Assembly: GCF_023634865.1 (NCBI RefSeq)
Contig: NZ_JAMLJN010000011.1
Coordinates: 16,434 to 80,433 of the forward strand
Length of the DNA: 64,000 nt
Reading direction: 5' to 3'
Source of the DNA: Flavobacterium fragile
GTDB lineage: Bacteria; Bacteroidota; Bacteroidia; Flavobacteriales; Flavobacteriaceae
This document shows positions 8,242 to 17,440 of the stretch, piece after piece. How positions within the stretch are numbered: the stretch's first letter is position 1; every line of letters begins with the position of its first letter. The notes beneath the pieces were generated by a model. The model made no database searches. It was given only the letters and a program-made list of their open reading frames with translations, and was not told the DNA's origin. Made by a program: the position numbers and the translations under genes.

Positions 8242-8693
8242 TACTCTTTATTTTTAGTATCAATAATAATAGTAACTGGCCCATCATTAACCAAACTCAC
8301 TTTCATGTCGGCACCAAATTGTCCTGTTTGTACTTTTTTGCTTAATTCTAATTCCATTTGTTTTACAAAAGATTCATAAAGTGGTATAGCAATTTCAGGT
8401 TTAGAGGCTTTGATATAACTTGGGCGATTTCCTTTTTTTGTAGCAGCATGTAACGTGAATTGCGAAACTACAATTATTTCGCCATCAATGTCTTTTAATG
8501 ACAAGTTCATGACCTCATTTTCATCAGGAAATATGCGAAGATTTGCTATTTTGGATGTTAACCAATTGATGTCTTCTTGATTATCGGCATCTTCTATACC
8601 AACCAAAACCAATAGCCCTTTTTGAATTTGAGCAACAATTTCGTTATTAATAGTAACTGATGATTCAGAAACCCTTTGTATTACTGCTTTCAT
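8241..8693 (-). CDS. dtd: D-aminoacyl-tRNA deacylase
   Basis: A 150-residue homodimeric enzyme that removes D-amino acids (and glycine from mischarged tRNA-Ala). The start is at MKAVIQRV, the family's usual N-terminus; two upstream codons (GTG, GCT) belong to the adjacent repeat. SQFTLHA near residue 78 and NDGPVT near residue 137 are the two catalytic motifs that meet across the dimer. It is the first gene of the dtd-orf-mazG operon. The upstream gap is filled entirely by a palindromic element. Confidence 0.95.
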   Translation of the reverse strand: MKAVIQRVSESSVTINNEIVAQIQKGLLVLVGIEDADNQEDINWLTSKIANLRIFPDENEVMNLSLKDIDGEIIVVSQFTLHAATKKGNRPSYIKASKPEIAIPLYESFVKQMELELSKKVQTGQFGADMKVSLVNDGPVTIIIDTKNKE

Positions 8694-8805
8694 AGCCACC
8701 TAACCCCCAAAGGGGGAATTTAGAATTTATACTTTAATATTTATTTCATCATTTTATAACACAATCTTTATAAAACCCCATCCTTTGTAGGGGTTGGGGA
8801 GGCTA
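8693..8805. repeat. palindromic element with terminal inverted repeats
   Basis: A 113-bp element whose ends match imperfectly as inverted repeats (TAGCCACCTAACCCCC at the left, complement of GGGGTTGGGGAGGCTA at the right). Inside are a CCCCC-AAA-GGGGG palindrome and a second CCCCATCC..GGGG palindrome, separated by an AT-rich centre. It runs from the dtd start codon to the rsgA stop codon. It resembles a REP- or MITE-like element, and it has no coding capacity. Confidence 0.7.
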
Positions 8806-9780
8806 TTTCCTAGTTTCGTCACTTGCCTTTCTTTCGGCATCGTAAATATCAGCTCGGTATTGTTCGTCGTCCCCTTCTAAAATTTGGATGTAACTTTTAT
8901 ATCTAGACCAGGCAATTTCATCTTTTTCTAATGCAGCTTTTACAGCACAATGCGGTTCGTCTTTATGCAAACAATTGTTGAACTTACATTGGTCTTTCAA
9001 AGCGAAAAATTCAGGAAAATAATCCCCAATTTCTTGTTTTTCCATATCAACAATTCCAAAACCTCGAATTCCTGGTGTATCTATAATTTTAGCTCCAAAA
9101 GACAAATCAAACATTTCAGCGAATGTTGTGGTGTGTTGTCCTTGGGCATGTGATGATGAAATTTGTTTGGTTTTTAGATTTAATGTAGGTTCTAAAGTAT
9201 TAACTAATGTGGATTTTCCAACACCCGAATGTCCCGAAAACATGGACACCTTATCTTTCATAAGCGCTTTCAATTCATCAATTCCTTTTCCGGTTTGGGC
9301 TGAAATTCGTAAACATTGATAACCTATTGAAGAATAGATGTGCTGTAAATACAGTTGTTCATCTAGAGTAGCTTCGTCAAACGTATCAATTTTATTGAAT
9401 ACGATAATGGCTTCAATTCCGTAAGCTTCTGCCGTTACTAAAAATCGATCGATAAAACTTGTGGTTGTTGGCGGATTATTTATCGTTACTAAAAGAAACA
9501 CCACATCAATATTAGCTGCAATAATATGCACTTGATGCGATAAGTTAACGGATTTTCTAACAATATAATTCTTTCTGTCATGAATTGTCGTAATTACACC
9601 CGTTGTTTCGTCGGTTGTATTTTCAATGTCATAATCTACAACGTCTCCCACCGCAATTGGATTGGTACTTTTAATACCTTTCATTCTAAATTTACCTTTT
9701 ATACGGCACTCCAAAAATTCACCATTTTCTGTTTTAATGGTGTACCAACTTCCGGTAGATTTATAAACGATTCCTGTCAT
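8803..9780 (-). CDS. rsgA: ribosome small-subunit-dependent GTPase A
   Basis: A 325-residue circularly permuted GTPase that checks late 30S maturation. In order it shows an N-terminal OB fold, the G4 motif FNKID near residue 128, G1 GHSGVGKST near 183, the switch with HTTT, G3 DTPGIRGFG, and a C-terminal zinc-binding knuckle with Cys and His (CKFNNCLHKDEPHC). Length is normal. It is probably monocistronic; a heptad array lies directly upstream of its ATG, and the palindromic element abuts its stop. Confidence 0.97.
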   Translation of the reverse strand: MTGIVYKSTGSWYTIKTENGEFLECRIKGKFRMKGIKSTNPIAVGDVVDYDIENTTDETTGVITTIHDRKNYIVRKSVNLSHQVHIIAANIDVVFLLVTINNPPTTTSFIDRFLVTAEAYGIEAIIVFNKIDTFDEATLDEQLYLQHIYSSIGYQCLRISAQTGKGIDELKALMKDKVSMFSGHSGVGKSTLVNTLEPTLNLKTKQISSSHAQGQHTTTFAEMFDLSFGAKIIDTPGIRGFGIVDMEKQEIGDYFPEFFALKDQCKFNNCLHKDEPHCAVKAALEKDEIAWSRYKSYIQILEGDDEQYRADIYDAERKASDETRK

Positions 9781-9784
9781 ACAA

Positions 9785-9819
9785 AGTTAGAAGTTAGAAG
9801 CTAGAAGTTAGAAGTTTTC
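9785..9819. repeat. heptad array (5 units, AGTTAGA type)
   Basis: Units AGTTAGA, AGTTAGA, AGCTAGA, AGTTAGA, AGTTTTC lie immediately upstream of the rsgA start codon. Confidence 0.85.
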
Positions 9820-9867
9820 TAAATTCACTTCGTTAATTAAAGCAAAGATAGCGTTTCTAGTTAAAAA

Positions 9868-10950
9868 TTATTTATTTATCACTTTTTCTTGATGGCTAAT
9901 ACTTTCTTGATGAATTGCTTTAAACAATTGCATTACAAATTCATTACTCAAGCCTTTCTCTTCACCTTCCAAAATCATTTTACCTAAAATTTCATTCCAA
10001 CGTTGGTTTTGTAAAATCGCAACATTCTTTTCTTTTTTTAGCAATCCGATTTTATCTGCAACTTTCATTCGGTTACCCAAAATCTCGAGTATTTTTTCAT
10101 CAAACTCATCTATTTGCATACGCAATTTTGCCATTTTTTGATTGTATTCACTCTCATCATCGGTAACTTTTCTAACTTTTAAATTCAAAAACATTTGCTT
10201 TAAAGTAGTTGGCGTTACTTGTTGGGCCGCATCACTCCAAGCATTATCTGGGTCGATGTGGGTTTCGATAATTAAGCCATCATAATTCAAATCTAAGGCT
10301 TGTTGCGACACTTCTTGAATCATATCGCGCTTTCCAGTAATGTGTGAAGGATCGCAAATCAAAGGCAAATCTGGAAAACGATTTTGCATATCGATAGCAA
10401 TTTGCCATTCAGGATTATTACGATATTTTGTTTTTTCGTAAGTTGAAAATCCTCTGTGAATTACGCCTAATTTCTTAATATTGGCATTATACAATCGTTC
10501 TAAACCACCAATCCATAAAGACAAATCAGGATTTACAGGGTTCTTTAATAAAACGATTTTATCTGTACCTTGCAAAGCATCTGCAATTTCTTGAACGGCG
10601 AAAGGGTTTACGGTTGTTCTGGCACCAATCCACAATACATCAATATCGTATTCTAATGCTAATTTTACGTGAGCTGCTGTAGCAACTTCGGTTGCCATTA
10701 ACAAACCGGTTTCTGCTTTGGCTTTTTGCAACCATTTCAACCCGATTTCTCCCACGCCTTCAAAACCTCCAGGACGCGTTCTGGGTTTCCAAATTCCAGC
10801 ACGAAAAATCGTCACATCAGAATCTTTCAATTCGTATGCTATTTTTAAAACTTGTTCCTCGGTTTCCGCACTGCACGGACCCGCGATGACTAAGGGATGA
10901 TTCAAGTGAAAATCATCTAACCAAGTGTGAAATTCTTTTTTATTTTCCAT
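9868..10950 (-). CDS. bifunctional DAHP synthase / chorismate mutase
   Basis: The start is taken at MENKKEF (360 residues). Residues 1 to about 255 form the KDO8P-like DAHP synthase: IAGPCSAE near residue 23, IFRAGIWKPRTRPGGFEG, IGART, LLKNPVNPD and ICDPSHITGKRD. It condenses erythrose-4-phosphate and PEP, the first shikimate step. The last 90 residues, beginning MRMQIDEFDEKIL, are an AroQ-type chorismate mutase helix bundle, which in related fusions acts as the allosteric domain sensing prephenate. A -7 element lies 16 bases upstream of the ATG. aroA, a later step of the pathway, lies 3 kb away. Confidence 0.95.
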   Translation of the reverse strand: MENKKEFHTWLDDFHLNHPLVIAGPCSAETEEQVLKIAYELKDSDVTIFRAGIWKPRTRPGGFEGVGEIGLKWLQKAKAETGLLMATEVATAAHVKLALEYDIDVLWIGARTTVNPFAVQEIADALQGTDKIVLLKNPVNPDLSLWIGGLERLYNANIKKLGVIHRGFSTYEKTKYRNNPEWQIAIDMQNRFPDLPLICDPSHITGKRDMIQEVSQQALDLNYDGLIIETHIDPDNAWSDAAQQVTPTTLKQMFLNLKVRKVTDDESEYNQKMAKLRMQIDEFDEKILEILGNRMKVADKIGLLKKEKNVAILQNQRWNEILGKMILEGEEKGLSNEFVMQLFKAIHQESISHQEKVINK

Positions 10951-10965
10951 AACAATCAATTGTTG

Positions 10966-10973
10966 CAAAATTA
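10966..10973 (-). promoter_or_regulatory. -7 element of the DAHP synthase gene
   Basis: Minus-strand TAATTTTG; the predicted transcript would have a leader of only about ten bases. Confidence 0.5.
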
Positions 10974-11074
10974 CAATTAATTCTGCTTAAGAATTATAAA
11001 ATTAAATTAAAAACAGCCTTCAAAATCGAATTGTTTTCATAAAAATTTAAGTAGAAAATACTTTTTTAAATCAA

Positions 11075-11104
11075 TTTGAGTTCTATTAAAAAAAGTTACT
11101 TTTG
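11075..11104 (+). promoter_or_regulatory. gldA promoter
   Basis: TTTG (11075-11078) and TACTTTTG (11097-11104) with an 18-bp spacer. Confidence 0.7.
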
Positions 11105-11120
11105 CTAAAATTTACAAGTT

Positions 11121-12023
11121 ATGTCGATAGAAGTTCAAAATATTTCGAAAAATTACGGAGACCAAAAAGCGTTGGATAACGTTAGTTTTTCTGTAAAAAA
11201 AGGAGAAATCGTAGGTTTTTTAGGTCCAAATGGTGCCGGGAAATCGACTTTAATGAAAATTTTGACCACTTATTTAACAGCAGATAGCGGAACTGCAATG
11301 GTGAACGAACACGATGTAGCTTCGGCACAAAAAGAAGTTCAAAAATCAGTTGGATATTTACCCGAACACAATCCGCTTTATCTTGATTTGTATGTTAGAG
11401 AATATTTAGCTTTCAATGCTGATTTGCACAAAGTTGCGAAATCAAGAATTGACGAAGTAATTGCTTTAACCGGATTAACTCCAGAATGTCATAAAAAAAT
11501 TGGAGAATTATCAAAAGGTTACCGCCAACGTGTAGGATTGGCTACAGCTTTATTGCACAATCCAGATGTCTTAATTCTGGACGAACCCACTACGGGATTA
11601 GATCCAAATCAATTAGTTGAAATTCGGGATTTGATTAAAAACATTGGAAAAGACAAAACCGTTTTTCTTTCCACTCATATCATGCAAGAAGTGGAAGCTA
11701 TTTGCGATAGAATTATCATTATCGATAAAGGTAAAATCGTAACCGATAAAAAATTAAATAATTTAGTAGCTGAAGAAGCCGAACAAATTATCGAAGTAGA
11801 ATTCGATAAAGAAGTTACCGAAAGTATTTTTGCCGCGCTACCTAATCTAAAAAGCGCTAAAAACACACACGATTTGGTATGGGAATTAACGTTTACCTCA
11901 ACCACAGACATGCGCCCAGCCTTATTTGATTTTGCTCAAGAACATCAATTAAGAACACTACAACTTGTTTTGAAAAGCAAGAACTTAGAACAAATTTTTA
12001 GAGAGAAAACGGCAAAAAAATAA
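11121..12023 (+). CDS. gldA: gliding-motility ABC transporter ATPase GldA
   Basis: A 300-residue ABC ATPase. Walker A is GPNGAGKST (residues 35-43), the signature is LSKGYRQRVGL, Walker B is LILDEPTTGLDP, and the switch His is in STHIMQEVE. The sequence LTADSGTAMVNEHD and the C-terminal domain of about 80 residues agree with GldA, the ATPase that works with GldF and GldG in Flavobacterium gliding. gldF and gldG are not nearby, as is usual. It ends base to base with the convergent metF gene. Confidence 0.93.
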   Translation: MSIEVQNISKNYGDQKALDNVSFSVKKGEIVGFLGPNGAGKSTLMKILTTYLTADSGTAMVNEHDVASAQKEVQKSVGYLPEHNPLYLDLYVREYLAFNADLHKVAKSRIDEVIALTGLTPECHKKIGELSKGYRQRVGLATALLHNPDVLILDEPTTGLDPNQLVEIRDLIKNIGKDKTVFLSTHIMQEVEAICDRIIIIDKGKIVTDKKLNNLVAEEAEQIIEVEFDKEVTESIFAALPNLKSAKNTHDLVWELTFTSTTDMRPALFDFAQEHQLRTLQLVLKSKNLEQIFREKTAKK

Positions 12024-12980
12024 TCAAAATATTTCTTTTGCAATAGCTTTGATATTTTCAGCTTTTCCCATTGAATAGTAGTGCAAAACTGGAATACCAG
12101 CTTTGACCAAGCCTTTGCTTTGTTCTATACACCATTCAATCCCAATTTGTTTAACCTGATGGTTGTCTTTAGCTTTTACCACAGCCATAATTAAATCATC
12201 AGGCAAATCAACTTTGAAACGATGTGGTATTAAATTCAATTGTTTTTTAGTAGCGATAGGTTTCAATCCTGGAATAATAGGAACCGTAATTCCAGCTGCT
12301 CTGCATTTTGCAACAAAATCAAAAAACTTTTGATTATCAAAAAACATTTGGGTAATAATATAATCGGCACCATTTTTAATTTTTTGCTTCAAAAAATGAA
12401 TGTCGCTATCCATACTTGGCGCTTCCATATGTTTTTCTGGATAACCTGCCACTCCAATGCAAAAATCAGTTTTGGTTGAATTTTGCAAATCTTCGTCTAG
12501 ATAAATTCCTTTATTCAAATTGCTGATTTGCGTTACTAATTCCGATGCATAAGCATGACCTTCTTTCTCGGGTTTGAAGTAAATTTCGCTTTTAACCGCA
12601 TCTCCACGAAGCGCTACGACATTGTCAATTCCTAAGAAATCCAAGTCTATTAATAAATTCTCTGTGTCTTCTTTTGTAAATCCACCACACAAAATATGTG
12701 GAATAGCATCTACTTGATATTTATTCTGAATTCCAGCACAAATCCCAACCGTTCCTGGACGTTTTTTTACTACTTTTTTCTGAAGCAAGCCGTTTTCTAA
12801 CTCTTTAAATTCGTATTCCTCACGATGATACGTAACATCAATAAATGGTGGATTGAATTCCATCAACGGATCGATACTATCAAAAATAGATTGAATGTTT
12901 TGACCTTTTAAAGGTGGTAAAATCTCGAAGGAGAACAAAGGTTTTCCGTTGGCGTTTTGTATATGTTCTGTTACTTTCAT
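12024..12980 (-). CDS. metF: 5,10-methylenetetrahydrofolate reductase
   Basis: A 318-residue FAD enzyme that makes 5-methyl-THF for methionine synthase. Motifs: SFEILPPLKG near residue 17 (catalytic Glu19 region), DVTYHRE, VALRGD near residue 145, FCIGVAGYPEKH, GADYIITQMFFDN and PIIPGLKPI. Length suits the bacterial type. It follows the split metH genes on the same strand, with a heptad array in the 75-bp gap, so all may be read from the SAM-I controlled promoter. Confidence 0.96.
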   Translation of the reverse strand: MKVTEHIQNANGKPLFSFEILPPLKGQNIQSIFDSIDPLMEFNPPFIDVTYHREEYEFKELENGLLQKKVVKKRPGTVGICAGIQNKYQVDAIPHILCGGFTKEDTENLLIDLDFLGIDNVVALRGDAVKSEIYFKPEKEGHAYASELVTQISNLNKGIYLDEDLQNSTKTDFCIGVAGYPEKHMEAPSMDSDIHFLKQKIKNGADYIITQMFFDNQKFFDFVAKCRAAGITVPIIPGLKPIATKKQLNLIPHRFKVDLPDDLIMAVVKAKDNHQVKQIGIEWCIEQSKGLVKAGIPVLHYYSMGKAENIKAIAKEIF

Positions 12981-12986
12981 TATTTT

Positions 12987-13055
12987 GGGTTTTAGGCATT
13001 GGGTTTGGGGTTAAAGGCAAACTATTTACCTTATACCTTTTCCCTATACCTTATG
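12987..13055. repeat. heptad arrays, inverted pair
   Basis: Continuous 7-bp phasing through GGGTTTT, AGGCATT, GGGTTTG, GGGTTAA, AGGCAAA, CTATTTA, CCTTATA, CCTTTTC, CCTATAC. The first half is G-rich and the second half is its rough complement, so transcripts could fold back. It fills the metF-metH gap. Confidence 0.75.
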
Positions 13056-15728
13056 TTAATCTGCTAAGTTTGGTGAGAGCCACTTTTCGGCTAATTCTAT
13101 ACTTATATTTCTTCTTTTGGCGTAATCTTCTAATTGGTCTTTTTTAATTTTTCCTAAGCCAAAATATTTACTTTCTGGATTCGCAAAATAATAGCCCGAA
13201 ACCGAAGCTGCTGGCCACATCGCCATGCTTTCGGTTAACTTTACTCCTATTTCTTGTTCTACATTTAATAATTTCCAAATTGTTGGCTTTTCTAAATGGT
13301 CAGGACAAGCGGGATATCCGGGAGCGGGACGAATTCCTTTGTATTTTTCTTTGATTAATTCTTCATTTGATAACACCTCATCAGAAGCGTAACCCCAAAT
13401 TTCTTTTCGAACTTTTAAATGTAGATATTCAGCGAAAGCTTCTGCTAATCTATCGCCTAAAGCTTTAACCAAAATCGAATTGTAATCGTCTAATTGCTTT
13501 TCAAATTCCGAAGCTTTTTCATCTACCCCAAAACCAGTTGTAACGCAGAAACATCCAATATAATCTTGTTTTCCAATTTCTTTTGGTACAATAAAATCTG
13601 CCAAAGCGATATTTGGTGCTCCAACCGTTTTTTGAGATTGTTGTCTTAAACTCAGGAACTTCTCGACTCCGCTCGAAGTGACAAGCTCAATATCATCATC
13701 ATTTATTGTATTCGCTGGAAAAATTCCTAAAATCCCTTTTGCTGTGAACCATTTTTCTGAAACAATTTGAGAAAGCATTTTTTGGGCATCTTTATATAAA
13801 TCAGAAGCTTGTTCGCCTACAATTTCATCGGTTAAAATCGTTGGAAATTTCCCATACAATTCCCATGATTGAAAAAAAGGTGTCCAATCGATAAAATCTA
13901 CTAATTCTGAAAGTGCAACTTCAATAGTTTTAGTTCCAATGAAATTTGGTTTTACAGGTTCGAAAGTATTCCAGTCGATTTTGAATTTATTTTTACGAGC
14001 TTCTTCAATAGATAGGAAGTTTTTCTCTTTGCTTCTATTCAAATATCCTTCTCTTAACTTATCATATTCTTCGCGAAGCGAATGTGCATAAGTTACTTTC
14101 GTTTCCGATTGTAATAAATGGGTTGCAACGGTTACTGCACGAGACGCATCGTTCACATGAACCACAGTTTCCTTATACTCTGGCGCAATTTTCACTGCTG
14201 TGTGCGCACGAGAAGTTGTCGCACCACCAATCATTACGGGGATTTTGATATTCAGTTTATCCATTTCTTTGGCCAAATACACCATTTCATCCAACGATGG
14301 CGTTATCAAACCACTCAAACCAATAATATCTACATTTTCTTTAACCGCAGTCTCAATGATTTTTTCTGGAGGAACCATCACACCTAAATCGATGATTTCG
14401 AAATTATTACAAGCTAAAACTACAGAAACAATATTTTTACCAATATCATGTACATCACCTTTTACCGTTGCCATCAACACTTTTCCTGCTGAAGACGATT
14501 TTCCGTCCTTTGAAGCTTCAATATAAGGAAGTAAATAAGCCACTGCTTTTTTCATTACACGAGCTGATTTCACAACTTGAGGCAAGAACATTTTTCCACT
14601 TCCGAATAAATCACCAACCACATTCATTCCGTTCATCAGGTGATTTTCAATTACTTCTATAGGTTTTTCAACTAATTGACGTGCTTCTTCCACATCAATT
14701 TCGATAAACTCATCAATTCCTTTAACTAACGAATGCGTTAATCGTTCTTGAACTGAACCATTTCGCCATTCGGCCACAGCTTTCTCATTCGACTTTGTAT
14801 CACCTTTGAAACTTTCTGCTAATTCCAACAAGCGTTCGGTAGCATCTTCTCTTCTATTTAGCAAAACATCTTCCACATGTTCCAACAAAACCGGGTCGAT
14901 TTCATCATAAATCTCTAACATTTCCGGATTTACAATTCCCATTGTCATTCCATTTTGAATGGCATGATATAAGAATGCCGAATGCATGGCCTCTCGCACT
15001 TTATCGTTGCCACGGAAAGAAAAAGACACGTTACTAACCCCACCAGAAATATTAGCATACGGAAGATTTTCACGAATCCATTTGGTAGCTCGGAAGAAAT
15101 CTAAAGCATTTAGTTTGTGTTCTTCCATTCCGGTTGCGACTGGAAAAATATTAGGATCAAAGATGATATCTTCAGCAGGAAAACCCACTTGGTTCACCAA
15201 AATATCATAACTTCTTTTACAGATTTCTATACGTCTTTCATACGTATCTGCCTGACCGTTTTCGTCAAAAGCCATTACGATTACTGCAGCTCCGTATCGT
15301 TTGATTAATTTGGCATGATGGATAAAAGTTGCTTCTCCTTCTTTTAACGAAATCGAGTTCACCACACCTTTTCCTTGAATCACTTTTAATCCCGCTTCAA
15401 TGATTTCCCATTTGGAAGAATCTATCATCACAGGAACTCGGGCTATGTCAGGTTCGGCCGCGATTAGATTCAGGAATTTGGTCATCGCATAAACACCATC
15501 CAACATACCTTCATCCATGTTGACGTCGATAATTTGTGCACCACCTTCTACTTGAGCACGTGCGATATCTAAGGCTTCATCGTATTTTTCTTCCTTAATT
15601 AATCGAAGAAATTTTCTAGAACCGGTTACATTTGTTCGTTCTCCAACGTTCACAAAATTGGTTTCTGGAGTTACAATCAAAGGTTCTAAACCTGATAATT
15701 TTAAATATTTATCGGAATTATAACTCAT
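13056..15728 (-). CDS. metH: methionine synthase, cobalamin-dependent: folate, B12 and activation domains
   Basis: An 890-residue polypeptide equivalent to the C-terminal three quarters of MetH. Order: pterin-binding barrel ([14 protein letters not shown] near residue 26), helical cap, cobalamin Rossmann domain with GDVHDIGKN near residue 435 (His is the lower cobalt ligand), then the SAM-binding activation domain with [12 protein letters not shown] near residue 830. The homocysteine domain is a separate gene upstream. Near residue 686 the segment [17 protein letters not shown] is encoded by a palindromic repeat, in a loop before the conserved [16 protein letters not shown] stretch. Confidence 0.96.
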   Translation of the reverse strand: MSYNSDKYLKLSGLEPLIVTPETNFVNVGERTNVTGSRKFLRLIKEEKYDEALDIARAQVEGGAQIIDVNMDEGMLDGVYAMTKFLNLIAAEPDIARVPVMIDSSKWEIIEAGLKVIQGKGVVNSISLKEGEATFIHHAKLIKRYGAAVIVMAFDENGQADTYERRIEICKRSYDILVNQVGFPAEDIIFDPNIFPVATGMEEHKLNALDFFRATKWIRENLPYANISGGVSNVSFSFRGNDKVREAMHSAFLYHAIQNGMTMGIVNPEMLEIYDEIDPVLLEHVEDVLLNRREDATERLLELAESFKGDTKSNEKAVAEWRNGSVQERLTHSLVKGIDEFIEIDVEEARQLVEKPIEVIENHLMNGMNVVGDLFGSGKMFLPQVVKSARVMKKAVAYLLPYIEASKDGKSSSAGKVLMATVKGDVHDIGKNIVSVVLACNNFEIIDLGVMVPPEKIIETAVKENVDIIGLSGLITPSLDEMVYLAKEMDKLNIKIPVMIGGATTSRAHTAVKIAPEYKETVVHVNDASRAVTVATHLLQSETKVTYAHSLREEYDKLREGYLNRSKEKNFLSIEEARKNKFKIDWNTFEPVKPNFIGTKTIEVALSELVDFIDWTPFFQSWELYGKFPTILTDEIVGEQASDLYKDAQKMLSQIVSEKWFTAKGILGIFPANTINDDDIELVTSSGVEKFLSLRQQSQKTVGAPNIALADFIVPKEIGKQDYIGCFCVTTGFGVDEKASEFEKQLDDYNSILVKALGDRLAEAFAEYLHLKVRKEIWGYASDEVLSNEELIKEKYKGIRPAPGYPACPDHLEKPTIWKLLNVEQEIGVKLTESMAMWPAASVSGYYFANPESKYFGLGKIKKDQLEDYAKRRNISIELAEKWLSPNLAD
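13656..13684. repeat. palindromic repeat inside metH (VTSSGVEKF type)
   Basis: Contains near-palindromic arms ACTTCTCGA and TCGAAGT around CTCCGC. From memory this is a common intergenic repeat in flavobacteria; here it is translated in frame within metH. Confidence 0.55.
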
Positions 15729-15858
15729 TACTTATTCTTTTATAGTGTTTTGCAACATCTTTCCAAAAGGATTTACTGTTGCTCACGTATTGGCAAACTC
15801 TACATTGTTGTGACTGTAAAAATGTTTTGAATTGTATTTTTATGGTACTGTTTTTCAT
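15718..15858 (-). CDS. possible 46-residue CxxC protein between the metH halves
   Basis: ATG at 15858 opens a 46-codon frame, basic, with a single CRVC motif near residue 19 and Trp in the middle. It lies 30 bases after the stop of the homocysteine-domain gene, and its stop overlaps the start of the large metH gene by 11 bases. The arrangement is that of a translated operon member. I do not recognise the sequence, and chance cannot be excluded for a frame this short. Confidence 0.4.
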   Translation of the reverse strand: MKNSTIKIQFKTFLQSQQCRVCQYVSNSKSFWKDVAKHYKRISNEL

Positions 15859-15888
15859 TGTTTACATATTTAATAATTGACAAATCAA

Positions 15889-16890
15889 TTATTGAGACAA
15901 CGCATGCGTTTTCTCTACGGGGCGTGGTTTGAATTCTTTTGCCACCTCCGCAATTAATTTGATGTGTTCTGGGGTTGTTCCGCAACATCCACCGATGATA
16001 TTCACTAGATTTTCTTGTAAATATTCGCGAATTAATTGTTGCATTTCTTCAGGCGTTTGGTCGTATTGACCGAAAGCGTTTGGTAAACCTGCATTGGGAT
16101 GGGCTGAAATATTTAATGAGGTGTTATTTCCTAATCGTTTCAAATACGGTTTCAATTGGTCGGCTCCCAAGGCACAATTAAATCCAACACTTAAAAGAGG
16201 AATATGTGAAATCGAAATCAAAAAAGCCTCAACGGTTTGACCCGACAATGTTCTTCCAGAAGCATCGGTAATTGTTCCTGAAACCATTATTGGAATATCG
16301 ATATTTCGTTCTTCTTTTACTTCTTCAATTGCAAACAAAGCTGCTTTCGCATTCAACGTATCGAAAATTGTTTCTACCAAAAGTAAATCGCAACCACCAT
16401 CAATTAAAGCCTCCACTTGTTGTTTGTAAGCGATTTTTAAGTCATCGAAATTCACAGCTCGAAATCCAGGGTCGTTTACATCAGGTGACATGGATGCTGT
16501 TCTGTTGGTTGGTCCAATAGAACCCGCTACAAATCTTGGCTTATCTGTAAATTCATCTGCAACTTCTCGAGCAATTTTTGCGGATTGAAAGTTCAATTCG
16601 TAGACTAAATCTTCCATGTGATAATCCGCCATTCCGATAGTCGTTCCCGAAAAAGTATTGGTTTCTACAATATCGGCACCTGCCTCGAAATAGGCACGAT
16701 GTACAGCTTTCACCGCTTCAGGTTGGGTAATAGAAAGCAGATCGTTATTTCCTTTTAAATGATGCGGAAAATCTTTGAAGCGTTCGCCTCTAAAATCTTT
16801 TTCTTCAAATTTATAACGTTGTAGCATTGTTCCCATAGCCCCATCGAGCACGAGAATTCGTTTTTTTATTTCTTCTTGAATTTTTGACAT
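15889..16890 (-). CDS. methionine synthase homocysteine-binding subunit
   Basis: A 333-residue protein equal to the N-terminal module of MetH. LDGAMGTMLQ near residue 14 opens the barrel. The zinc-binding cysteines that activate homocysteine are in GFNCALG near residue 239 and IGGCCGT near residue 305. It should act together with the 890-residue protein downstream, so methionine synthase is made from two chains. This split is, from memory, frequent in Bacteroidota. A SAM-I riboswitch sits in its leader. Confidence 0.93.
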   Translation of the reverse strand: MSKIQEEIKKRILVLDGAMGTMLQRYKFEEKDFRGERFKDFPHHLKGNNDLLSITQPEAVKAVHRAYFEAGADIVETNTFSGTTIGMADYHMEDLVYELNFQSAKIAREVADEFTDKPRFVAGSIGPTNRTASMSPDVNDPGFRAVNFDDLKIAYKQQVEALIDGGCDLLLVETIFDTLNAKAALFAIEEVKEERNIDIPIMVSGTITDASGRTLSGQTVEAFLISISHIPLLSVGFNCALGADQLKPYLKRLGNNTSLNISAHPNAGLPNAFGQYDQTPEEMQQLIREYLQENLVNIIGGCCGTTPEHIKLIAEVAKEFKPRPVEKTHALSQ

Positions 16891-16901
16891 ATTATTTTTA
16901 A

Positions 16902-16940
16902 CACAAAGCTCGCAAAGGGTTTTCGCAAGGTTCGCAATGG
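16902..16940. repeat. TTGCG-type short repeats
   Basis: Three CGCAA-centred units (CGCAAAG, CGCAAGG, CGCAATG) lie between the riboswitch and the start of the homocysteine-domain gene. Confidence 0.5.
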
Positions 16941-16955
16941 TTTATTTATTAATAT

Positions 16956-17088
16956 GTTATCAAGAAATTGGAAAGAATTTCCTAAGGTTATCTTTTCCGC
17001 CTAGGCGGATAGAATGTAGCACCTTTCCACTGGCGCGGGAGGTTGCTAAGCTTTCATAGGGTCTATTCCCTCCAGCTTTCGTGATAAC
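16956..17088 (-). promoter_or_regulatory. SAM-I (S-box) riboswitch upstream of the metH operon
   Basis: On the minus strand the closing stem is GTTATCACGAAA paired with TTTCTTGATAAC. Inside are GCTGGAGGGA, AGACCCTATGAAA and CTTAGCAACC, which match the conserved S-box core, then AAAGGTGCTA. A CCGCCTAGGCGG palindrome forms an extra arm. SAM binding should lower expression of the metH genes and perhaps metF. Confidence 0.9.
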
Positions 17089-17111
17089 AAACACTAAAAT
17101 CATGAACAGGA

Positions 17112-17119
17112 CAAATGTA
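17112..17119 (-). promoter_or_regulatory. -7 element of the metH operon
   Basis: Minus-strand TACATTTG 24 bases before the riboswitch stem. Confidence 0.5.
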
Positions 17120-17274
17120 CTAACAAAATTGAAATAATGAAATATTTTCTATATAATTATAATTTAAATATTAAATTTAGAATTATTTAAACTTAAAATA
17201 ATTATTTATAGATTAAAAATCTAATCTATTTGAGTTTTAAATAAAATAAAATCATTTTTGTTAAAAAAACTCTA

Positions 17275-17310
17275 TTTGTTTCCATAATTAAAAATCAGTT
17301 CTTAAATTTG
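17275..17310 (+). promoter_or_regulatory. metK promoter
   Basis: TAAATTTG (17303-17310) with TTTG at 17275-17278. The spacer of 24 bp is slightly long. Transcription would begin just before the riboswitch. The rest of 17120-17274 is plain AT-rich DNA with nothing recognisable. Confidence 0.55.
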
Positions 17311-17322
17311 CATCCGAAAATT

Positions 17323-17375
17323 AAGAGGAAAAATTTGAACTGATTGCAACCTCATTAAAAAATGCTAAAGCAGTA
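17323..17375 (+). promoter_or_regulatory. SAM-II-like riboswitch upstream of metK
   Basis: GAGG (17325-17328) pairs with CCTC (17350-17353), enclosing TTTGAACTGATTGCA. A second pairing, ACTG (17339-17342) with CAGT (17371-17374), makes an H-type pseudoknot. The strand AAAAAATGCTAAAGC agrees with the SAM-II core as I remember it. A further inverted match, AGGAAAAAT against ATTTTTCCT near 17410, may be the switching stem that hides the start region. Confidence 0.75.
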
Positions 17376-17440
17376 ATTACTACTCCTTTAGGCACTATTT
17401 GCAATTATTTTTCCTCGCTTAAAATTTAAAAAAAATTATT

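Noticed and set aside
15800..15988. 62-codon minus-strand frame overlapping the start of the gap after the homocysteine-domain gene
   Set aside because: It is an out-of-frame shadow of that gene's 3' end.
13056..16890. Split metH taken as a single gene broken by mutation
   Set aside because: The two frames are separated by about 160 bases with clean starts and stops at a domain boundary, and nothing in the gap encodes missing domain sequence.
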